Shown: one piece after another, positions 32,206-42,479 of the stretch
Position numbering within the stretch: position 1 is the first letter of the stretch
How the letters are laid out: each line of letters starts with the position of its first letter
The notes under the pieces: generated by a model
Told to the model about the DNA's origin: nothing
Seen by the model: the letters and a program-made list of their open reading frames with translations, nothing else
Database searches by the model: none
Program-made: the position numbers and the translations under genes
DNA from: Hyperoodon ampullatus
Taxonomy: Eukaryota > Chordata > Mammalia > Artiodactyla > Ziphiidae
Assembly (NCBI GenBank): GCA_949752795.1
Contig: OX457057.1
Location: 6,066,632 to 6,130,631 of the forward strand
DNA: 64,000 nt
Reading direction: 5' to 3'

Positions 32206-34150
32206 TTCATACATTTCCTCATGTCAATCCAACCTTGCATTCCTGGAATAATATAACACTATCTGTTTTAAACATTGCTGGATACATTTTGCTAATTTTT
32301 AAAAGAATTTTGCACCAATGTTTACGAATGAGATTAACATACTTTTCCTTTCTTTCTTTTTTTTTTTTTAAATTATTTATTTATTTAATTTACTTTTGGC
32401 TGTGTTGGGTCTCCGTTTCTGCGCGAGGGCTTTCTCTAGTTGTGGCGAGCGGGGGCCACTCTTCATCGCGGCAGTGCGCGGGCCTCTCACTATCGCGGCC
32501 TCTCCCGTTGCGGAGTACAGGCTCCAGACGCGCAGGCTCAGTAGTTGCGGTGCATGGGCTTAGTTGCTCTGCAGCATGTGGGATCCTCCCAGACAAGGGC
32601 CCGAACCCGTGTCTCCTACATTGGCAGGCATATTCTCAACCACTGCCCCACCAGGGAAGCCCCCTACCTTTCCTTTCTCTTACTAACCTTGCCTGATTTT
32701 TAAAATTAAGATTATAGTGAGCTCATAGAATGAGCTGGAGAGTACGTTCCCTTTCTTTCTGTGTGCTAAAAGAATTTTTGTTAGGTTGGAATGACAGGTC
32801 CTCTGAAATTTTGAAGAACTCACCTCATTCTGAGCCTGGTGTTTTGCTGTGGAAGGAATTTTAATACTGTTTCAATTTTTAAAAATATTGATAGGACTCT
32901 TCAAGCTTTCTATTTCTTCTTTAGTCATGATTTAATAAATAACATTTTTCTAGAAATTTGTCTATTTCATCTAATCGTCAAATATATCAGCATAAAACTG
33001 TTTATTGTATTCATTTATGTTTTTCTTCTCTGCTGTATTTGTAGTTAAATATATTCGGCTGTGTTTGTGATTAAATATTTCTGCCTTTTCTTTTTTTCTT
33101 GATCAATATCACCAGAGACTGGTCTATTTTATTAGTGTTTCCAAAGGACCAGTCTTAGGCTTTGTCAATTCCTTCTACTATATGATATTCCGCCCCCCCC
33201 ATTCATTGATGCCTGCTCTTTTCTTTATTATCTTCTCCTTTCTCTTTCTTTAGATATATGTTGTGATTTTTTTACCTAACATTTTTAGTTGGAGTTAGCT
33301 CATTAATTTTCAGCCCTTATTCTTTGCAAACATAAGTATTTAAGACCATGCAATTCCCTCTGAGTGCAGTTTTCACTATAATACACAAGTTCTATGTGTT
33401 TTTCTTTTTATTATTTTTCCAAGTATTTCTAAATTTTCATTCTAATTTCTTTTTGTTATGAATTATTTAGAATTCTGCTTTTTAAATTCCAGAATTTAAA
33501 AATGCCTTATCTTTTTGTTATTGACTCTACTTAATTACATTGTGTTCAACAAATGTGATGGATATGATATTTATTTTTTGAAATTTGTTGAGATGTGCTT
33601 TATGACCTAGGATCTGATTAATTTTTGTATCTGTTTCATGTGTGCTTAAAAAAAACCGGGTGTTCTCTAATGGTTGTATTCAGGATTTTACATATGTTCA
33701 TTAGATCAAGGTGGTTAATCAAATAGTCCAAATATATTTATTATGTTTTGCTGCTTGACTTATCAATAATTGAGAGAGAAATGTGGGTGGATTTGTCAAT
33801 TTCTCCCTGTACTCCTATCATTTCTTATTTATATGGTGTGATTTTTATCAGGTGCATATCCATTTAGAATTCTTATGTCTTCCTGGTAAGTTGAAAATTT
33901 TTCCATGATTTAGTAACACTTTTTGTCTTAGAGTTCATTTTTTTGTGATATTGATGAAGGTATGCCGATTCTTCTTTGGTTACTATTTTCCTGGTTTACC
34001 TTTTTCCATCCTTTTACTCTCAAACTTTCCATGTCCTTTTGCTTTAGTTGTCTCCCAAACAGGACTTCTCCCACTATGATAATGTCTGACTTTTAACTTA
34101 TGGGTTTAATCCCTTTATATTTGGTAAGATTATGACTATTGTGACATATA
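32206..34150 (-). repeat. Old L1 ORF2, antisense, continued
   Basis: AACCTTGCATTCCTGGAATA, GAGCTCATAGAATGAGCTGG, TTCTTCTTTAGTCATGATTT, CCAAAGGACCAGTCTTAGG, GCAATTCCCTCTGAGTGCAG and CCTTTATATTTGGTAAGATT are, in order, reverse ORF2 from the reverse transcriptase region toward the 5' end. Many frame breaks are expected at this divergence. Interrupted by the SINE at 32357-32662. Confidence 0.82.
32357..32662 (-). repeat. CHR-2 SINE, long/short intermediate
   Basis: It has the long-form tail and GGCTGTGTTGGGTCTCC box and the GAGCGGGGGCCACTCTTC segment. It then switches to short-form features (GCGGGCCTCTCACTATCGCGG, CCCGTTGCGGAGTACAGGC, CCAGACGCGCAGGCTCAG) and returns to a TAGTTGCGGTGCATGGGC module. 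Flanks CTTTTCCTTTCT and CCTTTCCTTTCT are consistent with a target duplication. Confidence 0.92.
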
Positions 34151-34419
34151 AATTTCCACCATCTTAATTCAAGTGCAGTGGAGAATGAGTATCCCAAAGT
34201 CATATATCTTTGCCAGTCATCAAAGCAAGTGATCTGACAACTTAGACATGTTGATTGCCTTTGACTCTTCCTCAATAGGGTTTTTATTAAGTTTTGCATC
34301 TTGAGAAAATGTTACTTTCTGATTAGGTATAGGGATGGAACCAAATCTTCGAGAAATTAGTGCATTCACATAATTTCTCAAAGTATTTCTCAGGGAAATC
34401 TGAGAGGTAACAGAATGTT

Positions 34420-34800
34420 GAGGAGAAAGCATGGGTTTCAGTGCTGGGCAAAACTGGCTGCTAATCTTTTCTCGGCCCCTTTCTAGCCGTGTGATTGAGG
34501 GTACGTTCCTCAATCTCTCTGAGTCTCTTTCTTCATCTGGAAATCAAGAATCATCACACCTGCTGGGACTTCCCTGGAGGTCCAGCGGTTAAGACTCTGC
34601 AATTCCACTGCAGGGGGCACGGGTTCGATCCCTGGGCAGGGAACTAAGATCCTGTGTACCGCATGGTGTGGCCAAAAAAAAAAAAAGAAGAAAAAGGAAT
34701 CATCACATCTGCCTCCCTGAGACTCTGCCCCTGTGCATGGGATTGCCTGGCATAGAGCGGGTGCTCAGAGAATGTTCTCACTCTCTCTGTTTCTCCTTCC
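34420..34800 (+). repeat. MIR, split by a SINE
   Basis: GGGTTTCAGTGCTGGGCAAA, TTCCTCAATCTCTCTGAGTC and TTCTTCATCTGGAAATCAA lie before the SINE; CCTGGCATAGAGCGGGTGC (the 'gcctggcacatagtaagtgc' box) lies after it. Together they give the expected order of a sense MIR. Confidence 0.7.
34565..34694 (+). repeat. CHR-1-like SINE inside MIR
   Basis: GGGACTTCCCTGGAGGTCCA, CCACTGCAGGGGGCACGGG, GGGAACTAAGATCCTGTG and poly(A). Target duplications GAATCATCACACCTGC (34548-34563) and GAATCATCACATCTGC (34697-34712) differ at one base. Confidence 0.95.
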
Positions 34801-35664
34801 TCTTTCCAAGGGCACGGCCTTGATGATGTCAAGACCATTTTGTAAATATTACAAATAAGATGTGTCACTGTGATTATTACTTATTAAAATCACTTTGCTT
34901 CCTGACTTAGGTGATTCATCTCAACCAAAATAAAGATTTGAACAAAACAATAACTGCCTCATTTCAGCAGCCTGTTCTGTGTTGGTCATGATGTCAGTCT
35001 ACACTGGCATCAATTTCAGGTAATTACTGAGTTTTCTGAAGCTTTTTGTTTGCATATTTGTCTGAGGGCAGTTAAAGTATGACTTAGGTAATATGATTGT
35101 ATTCTCAGGAATTCGCAGAAATCAAAACACAGGTCTGAAAAGGTGCCAGAAGGAATAAGAGGTTCCCAATGTGTAAGAATAGAAAAGCACAAGAAAGTAA
35201 AAACAAAGTCGGCATCTTGTATAAATAAGGAACTTAGAAAGCCTCTCTTTTCGGGGCTCTTTTGACCCATCAGATGCTAATGAAACAGGGTGTTAATAAT
35301 CTGTCACAGATTTTGTCTTGCTCCTTTTTTTTCCACATTTTTATCATCATCAAATATTTTTAGTGTCCGTAGGTGTTAAATAGTTTTGATGTGATTGTCA
35401 TTTGGCCAGAAGGTATTTGAGTATCACTCTGTGCTCAGCTTTTTGTTGTTGTTGTTGTTCATGCTCTCCAGCAGTTTGGAATATAGTATGGAATCTCACA
35501 GGGAAGATGACACAGAGCAAGTGTGAGAATGCACGCAGAAACTACACTACGCATTTATTTGTGTTTTTCATGCATGCCATGGTTTGACTAAGGTGGAAAC
35601 ATGGGATGATTAGAAAAGGTTTACTAGAGAGGATGCTGGTGCACAGAATCTTGTCCCGATGATG
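34801..35664. other. Unique sequence, nothing recognised
   Basis: Contains a short (TTG)n run near 35440. No exon supported. Confidence 0.45.
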
Positions 35665-35830
35665 ATGGCCACTTTCTGACTCTGTGATCTTGGGCAAGCT
35701 GCTTTACTTCCCTGTGCCTCAGTTTCATCAACCCTGAATAGTGATTGGTGGTGCCTTCTTTAGAGGGTATTTGTAAGGATTAAATGAGTCAGTGTCTGTA
35801 AAGCACTTGCTGTGGTCCAGAGCTTCCCAA
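35665..35830 (+). repeat. MIR fragment
   Basis: CTGACTCTGTGATCTTGGGC, TTACTTCCCTGTGCCTCAG, AGGATTAAATGAGTCAGTG and CTGTAAAGCACTTGCTGTG are the sense MIR landmarks in order. Confidence 0.85.
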
Positions 35831-36764
35831 CCTGTACGCAGAGTATACAGACTTCAAATGGTTGAGAGACCTATTGGTCCAGGCACCTGGCTATGAGCTT
35901 CCCCATCTGTTTCCCCAGTGTGCCTAAAACATTGCATTTTCTATGATGGCCACGAGACAACAAAGCCTGAGGGCACTGTTAGGTCAGATTCTCTGCCCCT
36001 GAGGATGTGGGTGTCCTGGCAGATGAATGCATTGGTGCAGCAAGACAAGGCCACCATTAACAGTCTGTACTTGGTCTATTGACATCAGAGGTTTTTGAAC
36101 TTTTATTTGATCTGTTGGGAGCAAAAGTATTTGATGCTTGGGAGCACAGCCAAGAACTGAAACAACTGAAGTGATTTGTGCCTCTTCTATTACCAGAGTT
36201 GGAATGTGTTTTGAATTGAAAATGTGAAAAATGATTCTTGAGCATAAACATTTGTACTAGAGGCTAGATTCCTACCCCTTCCTTCCATTTCTCAGATAAA
36301 TTAAAAGCTGTCACTCCTTAGGAAGTGTGATTTTGTGGAACAGCTGACTCCCTGCTGCCCTGACTGTCACGTGACCAGTGGTGCTAGGGATGTAGGGCTT
36401 TGGATTGGATGAACTCAGTTAAACAAGAAGACAGCCTGGTGCTCCATGTGGAAGGTGGGTCTGGGCACATATGTTTCCTCAGACTAATCTTGGTGCCTTT
36501 GTGTATGTTTGACAATTTCCATAATTAAAAGTTTTAAACACTTGCTCAGATAAATAAAAGACCTTTATCTAGCATAAAGAATGATATGCAATTATGATTA
36601 ACTGTGTTATTTATAGTCTTAAGAAATTTTCTAAACAACCAGAAAGTCTCTGTTTCTTGTTGTCTGATTTCTCTCCTTTCTGTCATTTTGAGAATAGAAT
36701 TCATGAAAAGCAATAGATCATAAGTTAAGGTTCATTGGTACCAATTAATAATTGATAATAATAA
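35831..36764. other. Mostly unique; old L1 3' end likely
   Basis: The stretch ending TTTCCATAATTAAAAGTTTT near 36540 resembles an old sense L1 3' terminus. The rest is unrecognised. Confidence 0.4.
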
Positions 36765-36995
36765 CAGCAGCAGTGAACACATATACTTACACTTACAATA
36801 AGATGGGCATGCTTTTAACCACTTGGCATGTATTATAGAGTTCTCACCATAACCCAACCAGGCAGGTATTTTATTACCCCCATTTTATGGATGAGGAGAC
36901 TGAGGCACAGAGAGTAACTTGCTCAGGGTCACCCAGCCTGTAGGTGGCAGAACCAGGATTCAAACCCAGGTCATCTGGCCTCATGCTCTTTGACT
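36765..36995 (-). repeat. MIR fragment
   Basis: CCCCCATTTTATGGATGAGG, AGACTGAGGCACAGAGAG, GGGTCACCCAGCCTGTAGG and CAGGATTCAAACCCAGGTC are the reverse MIR core, well preserved for this family. Confidence 0.9.
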
Positions 36996-37407
36996 ATATA
37001 GGGTTGCACCAAAATTTAGCTTTGGCCTCAGTATTTGGCCAAAATCTTCCTTTGACTTTGGTTTTGGAAGGGGAGCCAAATGCCCACCTCAACACTGTTT
37101 CTGGCATCCTGGACCTGTGTGTGTGATTGCAAGGGCTGCCACCATAACTAATCAGCTTAATGTCAGGATTATAAATAAGAAGATAATCAGGATATTGCCT
37201 TAGTGTTGATAAATTCCCTTTCAAAATATAGTTAAGTATTTTAGATGCTCCTTGGAGAAAATATCTCCTACGTGATCTTTATTTCAAAATTCTGTCAGTC
37301 AGCTGAAGAATAAATGCATAATTATTATCGCCCAAAAATGCTACAGTAATTGGTGATTTTGAGAGATGTTCATTTTATGTGTAAAAATAATTATTAAGAA
37401 TATTCAA

Positions 37408-37597
37408 GGGCTTCCCTGGTGGCGCAGTGGTTGAGAGTCCGCCTGCTGATGCAGGGGACACGGGTTCGTGCCCTGGTCCGGGAAGATCCCACATGCCGCG
37501 GAGCGGCTGGGCCCGGGAGCCATGGCCGCTGGGCCTGTGCGTCCGGAGCCTGTGCTCCGCAACGGGAGAGGCCACAACAGTGAGAGGCCCATGTAAG

Positions 37598-37629
<32 letters not shown>
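37408..37629 (+). repeat. Short CHR-2 SINE (cluster member 1)
   Basis: GGGCTTCCCTGGTGGCGCAG, short body with an altered end (CCCATGTAAGGC), and about 30 A. Target duplication AAGAATATTCAA at 37396-37407 and 37630-37641. Confidence 0.97.
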
Positions 37630-37633
<4 letters not shown>

Positions 37634-37644
37634 ATATTCAACAT

Positions 37645-38011
37645 GGGACTTGCCTGGTGGCGCAGTGGTTAAGAATCCACTTGCCAGTACAGGAGACATG
37701 GGTTCAAGTCCTCGTCCGGGAAGATCCCACAGGCCGCGACAACTAAGCCCATGAACCACAACTACTGAACCTGCGCTCTAGAGCCCACAAGCCACAACTA
37801 CTGAGCCCACATGCCACAACTACTGAGCCCACATGCCACAACTACTGAAGCCCGCACGCCTAGAGCCCATGCTCTGCAGCAAGAGAAGTCATGCAATGAG
37901 AGGCCCGTGCACTGCAATTAAAAGTAGCTGCTGCTCGCCACAACTAGAGAAAGCCCACGCACAGCGATGAAGACCCAACACAGCCAAAAATAAATAAATA
38001 AATAAATAAAT
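37645..38011 (+). repeat. Full-length CHR-2 SINE (cluster member 2)
   Basis: GGGACTTGCCTGGTGGCGC head, full body and TAAA-repeat tail. The GAGCCCACATGCCACAACTA module occurs in extra tandem copies near 37790-37850. It starts 3 bases after the 12-base target motif; the same motif returns at 38091-38102 (one base different) after an A/T-rich stretch of about 80 bases that I cannot assign. Confidence 0.93.
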
Positions 38012-38101
38012 TTTAAAAAATTTATTTAATTAAAAAAATTTAAAAATGGTACAAATGACAGATGTAAAAAAAAAAACTTCTTAAATAAAAAAGAATATTA
38101 A

Positions 38102-38651
38102 ACCCAGTAATTCCACTCCTGGGTATATATTTGAAAAAAAACCAAAAACACTAATTTGAAGATACTTGCACCCTAATGTTCATAACAGCATTATTTACAA
38201 TTACCAAGACATGGAAACAACCTAAGTGTCCATCAACAGATGAATTGATAGAGAAGCTGTGGTATATATATATACAATGAAACACTACTCAGCCATAAAA
38301 AAGAGTGGAATTTTGCCATTTGCAGCAACATGGATGGACCTGGAGGGTATTATGCTAAGTGAAATAAGTCAGAGAGAAAGACAAATGCTGTATGATATCA
38401 CTTATACGTGGAATCTAAAAAGTCAACAAAGTAGTAACTATAACATAAAAGAAGCAAACTCACAGATATAGAGAATAAACTAGTGGTTACCAGTGGGGAG
38501 GGGGAGGAGCAATAAAAAGGTGGGAGAGTGGGAGGTACAAACTATTAGGTGTAAGATGGGCTCAAGGATGTGTTGTATAACATGGGGAATAGAGCCAATA
38601 TTTTGTAATAACTGTAAATGGAAAGTAACTTTAAAAATTGTATAAAAATTT
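38102..38651 (+). repeat. 5'-truncated L1, ORF2 end and 3' UTR (cluster member 3)
   Basis: Begins ACCCAGTAATTCCACTCC immediately after the motif, then GTGTCCATCAACAGATGAAT, ATGGATGGACCTGGAGGG, GTGAAATAAGTCAGAGAG, ATGATATCACTTATACGTGG, and the 3' UTR (GGTTACCAGTGGGGAGG). A short SINE sits in its tail. The target motif recurs at 38889-38900. Confidence 0.92.
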
Positions 38652-38852
38652 GGGCTTCCCTGGTGGCGCAGTGGTTGAGAGTCCACCTGCTGATGCAGGG
38701 GACACGGGTTCGTGTCCTGGTCCGGGAAGATCCCACATGCCGTGGAGTGGTTGGGCCCGTGAGCCATGGCCGCTGAGCCTGCGCGTCTGGAGCCTGTGCT
38801 CCGCAACGGGAGAGGCCACAACAGTGAGAGGCCCGCGCACCGCAAAAAAAAC
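38652..38852 (+). repeat. Short CHR-2 SINE in L1 tail (cluster member 4)
   Basis: GGGCTTCCCTGGTGGCGCAG to CGCGCACCGC followed by A-rich sequence. The insertion lies in or next to the L1's A/T-rich tail, so its target duplication is blurred. Confidence 0.95.
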
Positions 38853-38916
38853 ATAAAAAAATTAAAAAATTTAAAAAAATATATTTTAAAGAATATTCAA
38901 AAAGATTAATAAATAG

Positions 38917-39120
38917 GGGCTTCCCTGGTGGCGCAGTGGTTGGGAGTCCGCCTGCCGATGCAGGGGACACGGGTTCGTGCCCCGGTCCGGGAGGATCCCG
39001 CGTGCCGCGGAGCGGCTGGGCCCGTGAGCCATGGCCGCTGGGCCTGCGCGTCCAGAGCCTGTGCTCCGCAACGGGAGAGGCCGCGGCAGTGAGAGGCCCG
39101 CGTACCGAAAAAAAAAAAAA
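38917..39120 (+). repeat. Short CHR-2 SINE (cluster member 5)
   Basis: GGGCTTCCCTGGTGGCGCAG, very conserved body, GCGTACCG and poly(A). A perfect target duplication, AAAGATTAATAAATAG, flanks it (38901-38916 and about 39118-39133). Confidence 0.97.
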
Positions 39121-39133
39121 GATTAATAAATAG

Positions 39134-41244
39134 CAAAATAGGTTGACATTTAATAAGAATAGTGAGGGTGTGTTTGCTGGATAACTTTAAAAAGACCATT
39201 GTGCCAACAAAGATTTATAGAAATGTAAATAATTGTATAAGGCAGAGTAAGAGAGGTTTGATTATATCATAATTCTAATGGTTGTGGAATTACTTAGTGA
39301 CTTGCATTCATAACATTAAGCAAAACATTCAAGGGCTCTATTGAATGTATAGCTTAATCCATTTAGGTGATGGGTCTTTTGAGAAAAGCCTCATTTGGAA
39401 AATTTTCATGTTTTGTAGGATAAATTAAAAGCAGAACATCAAAGTTGCACAATGAAAAAGTCTCCAGACTCATGTATAATATATTAATGATAATTGATCA
39501 TCTATCTGGACATAGTACAGAATATAAAAAGTGTGAATAAGTGGAGAAGATGTTAGAGAAAAGTTTACTCTTCCATTGTTAGATGAAAATGCACACCTAT
39601 TTAATATTTTAACTGTGCCTACAGGAGAGATATAGCTCACAGAGCTGCGAACATTTTTCCATAGTAGAATGTTAAACCTTTAAAATTTAACAATCCAATT
39701 TTAAAAGTTCTAAGTCTTGAATATTTAAAATAAAATTTCAGATATTCTGTTATATCATAGAAGTTTATTTTATGATTATTTATCTTAGGTCAAACGTTGG
39801 CCTTAATAGTTGAACATTCAATAGATGGCCCAACTTTGCGTTCACTGAACCTCTAGTAGCCAAAGTTCTATAAAATAGGAATGAAATTAAGTGTTATCTT
39901 TAAAATGATAAAATCCAGCAGAGAATTACAAGACAGTAGTTATAGAAGAAAGAGTAGTCATCCAAATATGGGATAGGGAAGAAGTTAACTAGATCCAAGA
40001 AAAAAAGATGAAGAGCATGGGATCAGGGGTGACCTCAAGCTGAGTGACAGTTGGCATTAAAAACAAGTTTGTTCTCTCTGAATCTTGTAAATCAACTATA
40101 CTTCAATCAAATTAAAAACAACAACAACCACTGCACTGGTATGATTTGGAGGGTAAATCCTTCTCTGTGTTTTACATCCGTCAAACATTTATGAAATGTT
40201 ATACCCAGCAAGAGCTGACATGACATGTCAGACCCTATACAGGATAGACCCTAAACAAGGTGTAGAATTAATCATAAAACTAAGTTTTTAATGTGATGAG
40301 TTAAATATGCTGGAGTTGTTTCATCAATAAAACAGTTCATCAAGAGGCATCTTGATTATTTTTTCAGGAATGTGAAGGGTTTTTAATAGAAGGATGCAAA
40401 TATATGTTCTCCATGTCTACAGCTGTCTGAAAAAGAGGAAACACTTTTAAATAAAATCACACTTCTTAAGGAAGATTTGAAAGATGTGAAGCCTCCATAA
40501 ACTTATCAATCCAAAGACAGTTAGTGAGGTCAGATTATTTGTCAGGCATTGTATTAGGCGCTGGGGGCAAATGGGCAAGTGGACATAAACCCTGATGACA
40601 AGATGGGGAGGACCCTGCCCAGGCCTGGGGCTCAAGCCTCTGTGCTTATCTCAAGCATATTGAAATATTGGGAGCCTGAAAAATTGTACTGACTACTAAA
40701 TATAGGAGAAAAAACCCTGAAAGAGAGTGATGTTTAAATGTCTCTGAAATGTAACACAATGTCAACCTTGTTGGTTTATAATTCGTAAACATCTTGTCAC
40801 GTTAAAAAGCTATCTGTAGACTACGTATCTTCCTTCTTGCACAAATGTCCAAGTTTGCATGAAGATTGCTGAGGAAGTCACAGCTAATCATAAATTAGTT
40901 GTTTGGAGCATAATAATTTCAAAAGCAAAATTACAAAATTGTTTCAAATAGTTCATGGACAGAAGCCCAGTTAATACAGGGCTCAGGTGCTCTTTACTAT
41001 GACTGAGACAATGTGGGGTAGGGTCCCCACCTGTAAGAGTCCCTAGGTCTAAGTCTTGGAACGGACAAGAGACTTGCTTTGTTCCTCTGATTACAGAAGT
41101 GCACACTCTTTGCATAATTCAAAAGATCCTAGAAGGTATGCAATTGGAAATTTCAGATAATACCCCACTTAGAGACAACCCTTATAACATTTTGATTCAA
41201 AATACCTTCCAATTTTTTCTATGCCTCAATACACATAAATAGAT
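39134..41244. other. Mostly unique; tiny L1 3' end at 40085-40125
   Basis: TTGTAAATCAACTATACTTC with ATCAAATTAAAAACAAC near 40088 is the terminal part of a sense L1 3' end, probably a very short insertion. The rest is AT-rich and unrecognised. Confidence 0.5.
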
Positions 41245-41946
41245 TTTTAAACAGCTTGATTGAGATATAATTCACATGTCATTTAATTCACCCATTAAAA
41301 GTATACAATTCAGTGGTTTCTAGTATATTCAGCAAGTGGTGCAACCATCACCACAATCAATTTTAGACCATTTTTATCATCCCCCAAAGAAACCCTGTAC
41401 CCATTAACAGTCACACAACTTTCACTCCAAACCACTCCTAGCCTAGCCCTAGGCAACCACTAATCTACTTTCTATTTCTATAGATTTGCCTGTTCTGGAC
41501 ATTTCATATAAATGGAATTAGACAATGTGTGCCTGGCTTCTTTCATGAAGCATAATGCTTTCAAGTTTCATCCATGTTGTAGCATGTATCAGTACTTCAT
41601 TCTTTTTATGGTAAATAATATTCCATTGCAACTGGATAGACCATATTTTATTTATCTGTTCATCAGTTGATGGACGTTTGGGTTATTTTCACTTTTTGGA
41701 TCTTATGAATAATGCTTCTGTGAAATTTGTATACAAGTTTTTGTGTGGACATACATTTTTATTTTTCTTGGGTGTATACCTAGGAATGGATTTGCTGGGT
41801 CAGATAGTGACTCTATGTTTAATCTTTTGAGGAAATGCCAGCTCATTTTTCAAAGCAACTGCACCATTTTACACTCCCACCAGCAGAGTCTGAGGATTCC
41901 AATTTCTGCACGTCCTCACCTCACCAACACTTATTATTATTATTAT

Positions 41947-42146
41947 TTCTTTTTTTCGGTAGGCAGGCCTCTCACTGTTGTGGCCTCTCCCGTTGCGGAC
42001 ACAGGCTCCAGACGCGCAGGCTCAGAGGCCATGGCTCACAGGCCTAGCCGCCCCGTGGCATGTGGGATCTTCCCAGACTGGGGCATGAACCCGTGTCCCC
42101 TGCATCGGCAGGCGGACTCTCAACCACCGCGCCACCAGGGAAGCCC
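41947..42146 (-). repeat. Short CHR-2 SINE, tandem copy 1
   Basis: T-rich tail, CGGTAGGCAGGCCTCTCA and a head ending in GGGAAGCCC. It shares with copy 2 the diagnostic changes GCGGACACAGG (missing AG of the usual GCGGAGCACAGG), CTCAGAGGCC and GACTGGGGCATG. Flanked by ACACTTATTATT. Confidence 0.96.
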
Positions 42147-42159
42147 AACACTTATTATT

Positions 42160-42362
42160 TTTTTTTTTTTGGCGGTACGCGGGCCTCTCACCGTCGTGGC
42201 CTCTCCCGTTGCGGACACAGGCTCCAGACGCGCAGGCTCAGAGGCCATGGCTCACGGGCCTAGCCGCTCCGTGGCATGTGGGATCTTCCCAGACTGGGGC
42301 ATGAACCCGTGTCCCCTGCATCGGCAGGCGGACTCTCAACCACTCCGCCACCAGGGAAGCCC
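42160..42362 (-). repeat. Short CHR-2 SINE, tandem copy 2
   Basis: Poly(T) of about 13, GGCGGTACGCGGGCCTCTCA and a head ending in GGGAAGCCC. It differs from copy 1 at about eight positions, mostly CpG or its decay products. The target motif AACACTTATTATT precedes copy 1, lies between the copies and follows copy 2. Confidence 0.96.
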
Positions 42363-42479
42363 AACACTTATTATTTTTGATCACAGCCATCCTAGTGGGT
42401 GAGAAGTGGTACATAAGTAGGTTTGTAAGAAGGAAGAGGAGGAAGAGAAAAGAGACGAGATCATTTAATATGCATTTTT

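Larger units (their letters stand above)
41245..42415 (-). repeat. Old L1 (L1M/HAL1-like), antisense
   Basis: AGCTTGATTGAGATATAATT, CAATTCAGTGGTTTCTAG, CAAAGAAACCCTGTACCC, GGACATTTCATATAAATGG, TTGATGGACGTTTGGGTT and CATTTTACACTCCCACCAG are the reverse L1 blocks. Paralogous to 18330-19410. Two SINE copies interrupt it near its right end. Confidence 0.87.

Noticed and set aside
32121..32696. 191-codon open frame
   Set aside because: Begins in LTR/L1 sequence and ends in a reverse SINE; no protein family similarity.
41743..42402. 219-codon open frame, the longest in the window
   Set aside because: It runs through an antisense L1 and both tandem SINE copies; its length comes from the duplicated SINE frame and not from a gene.
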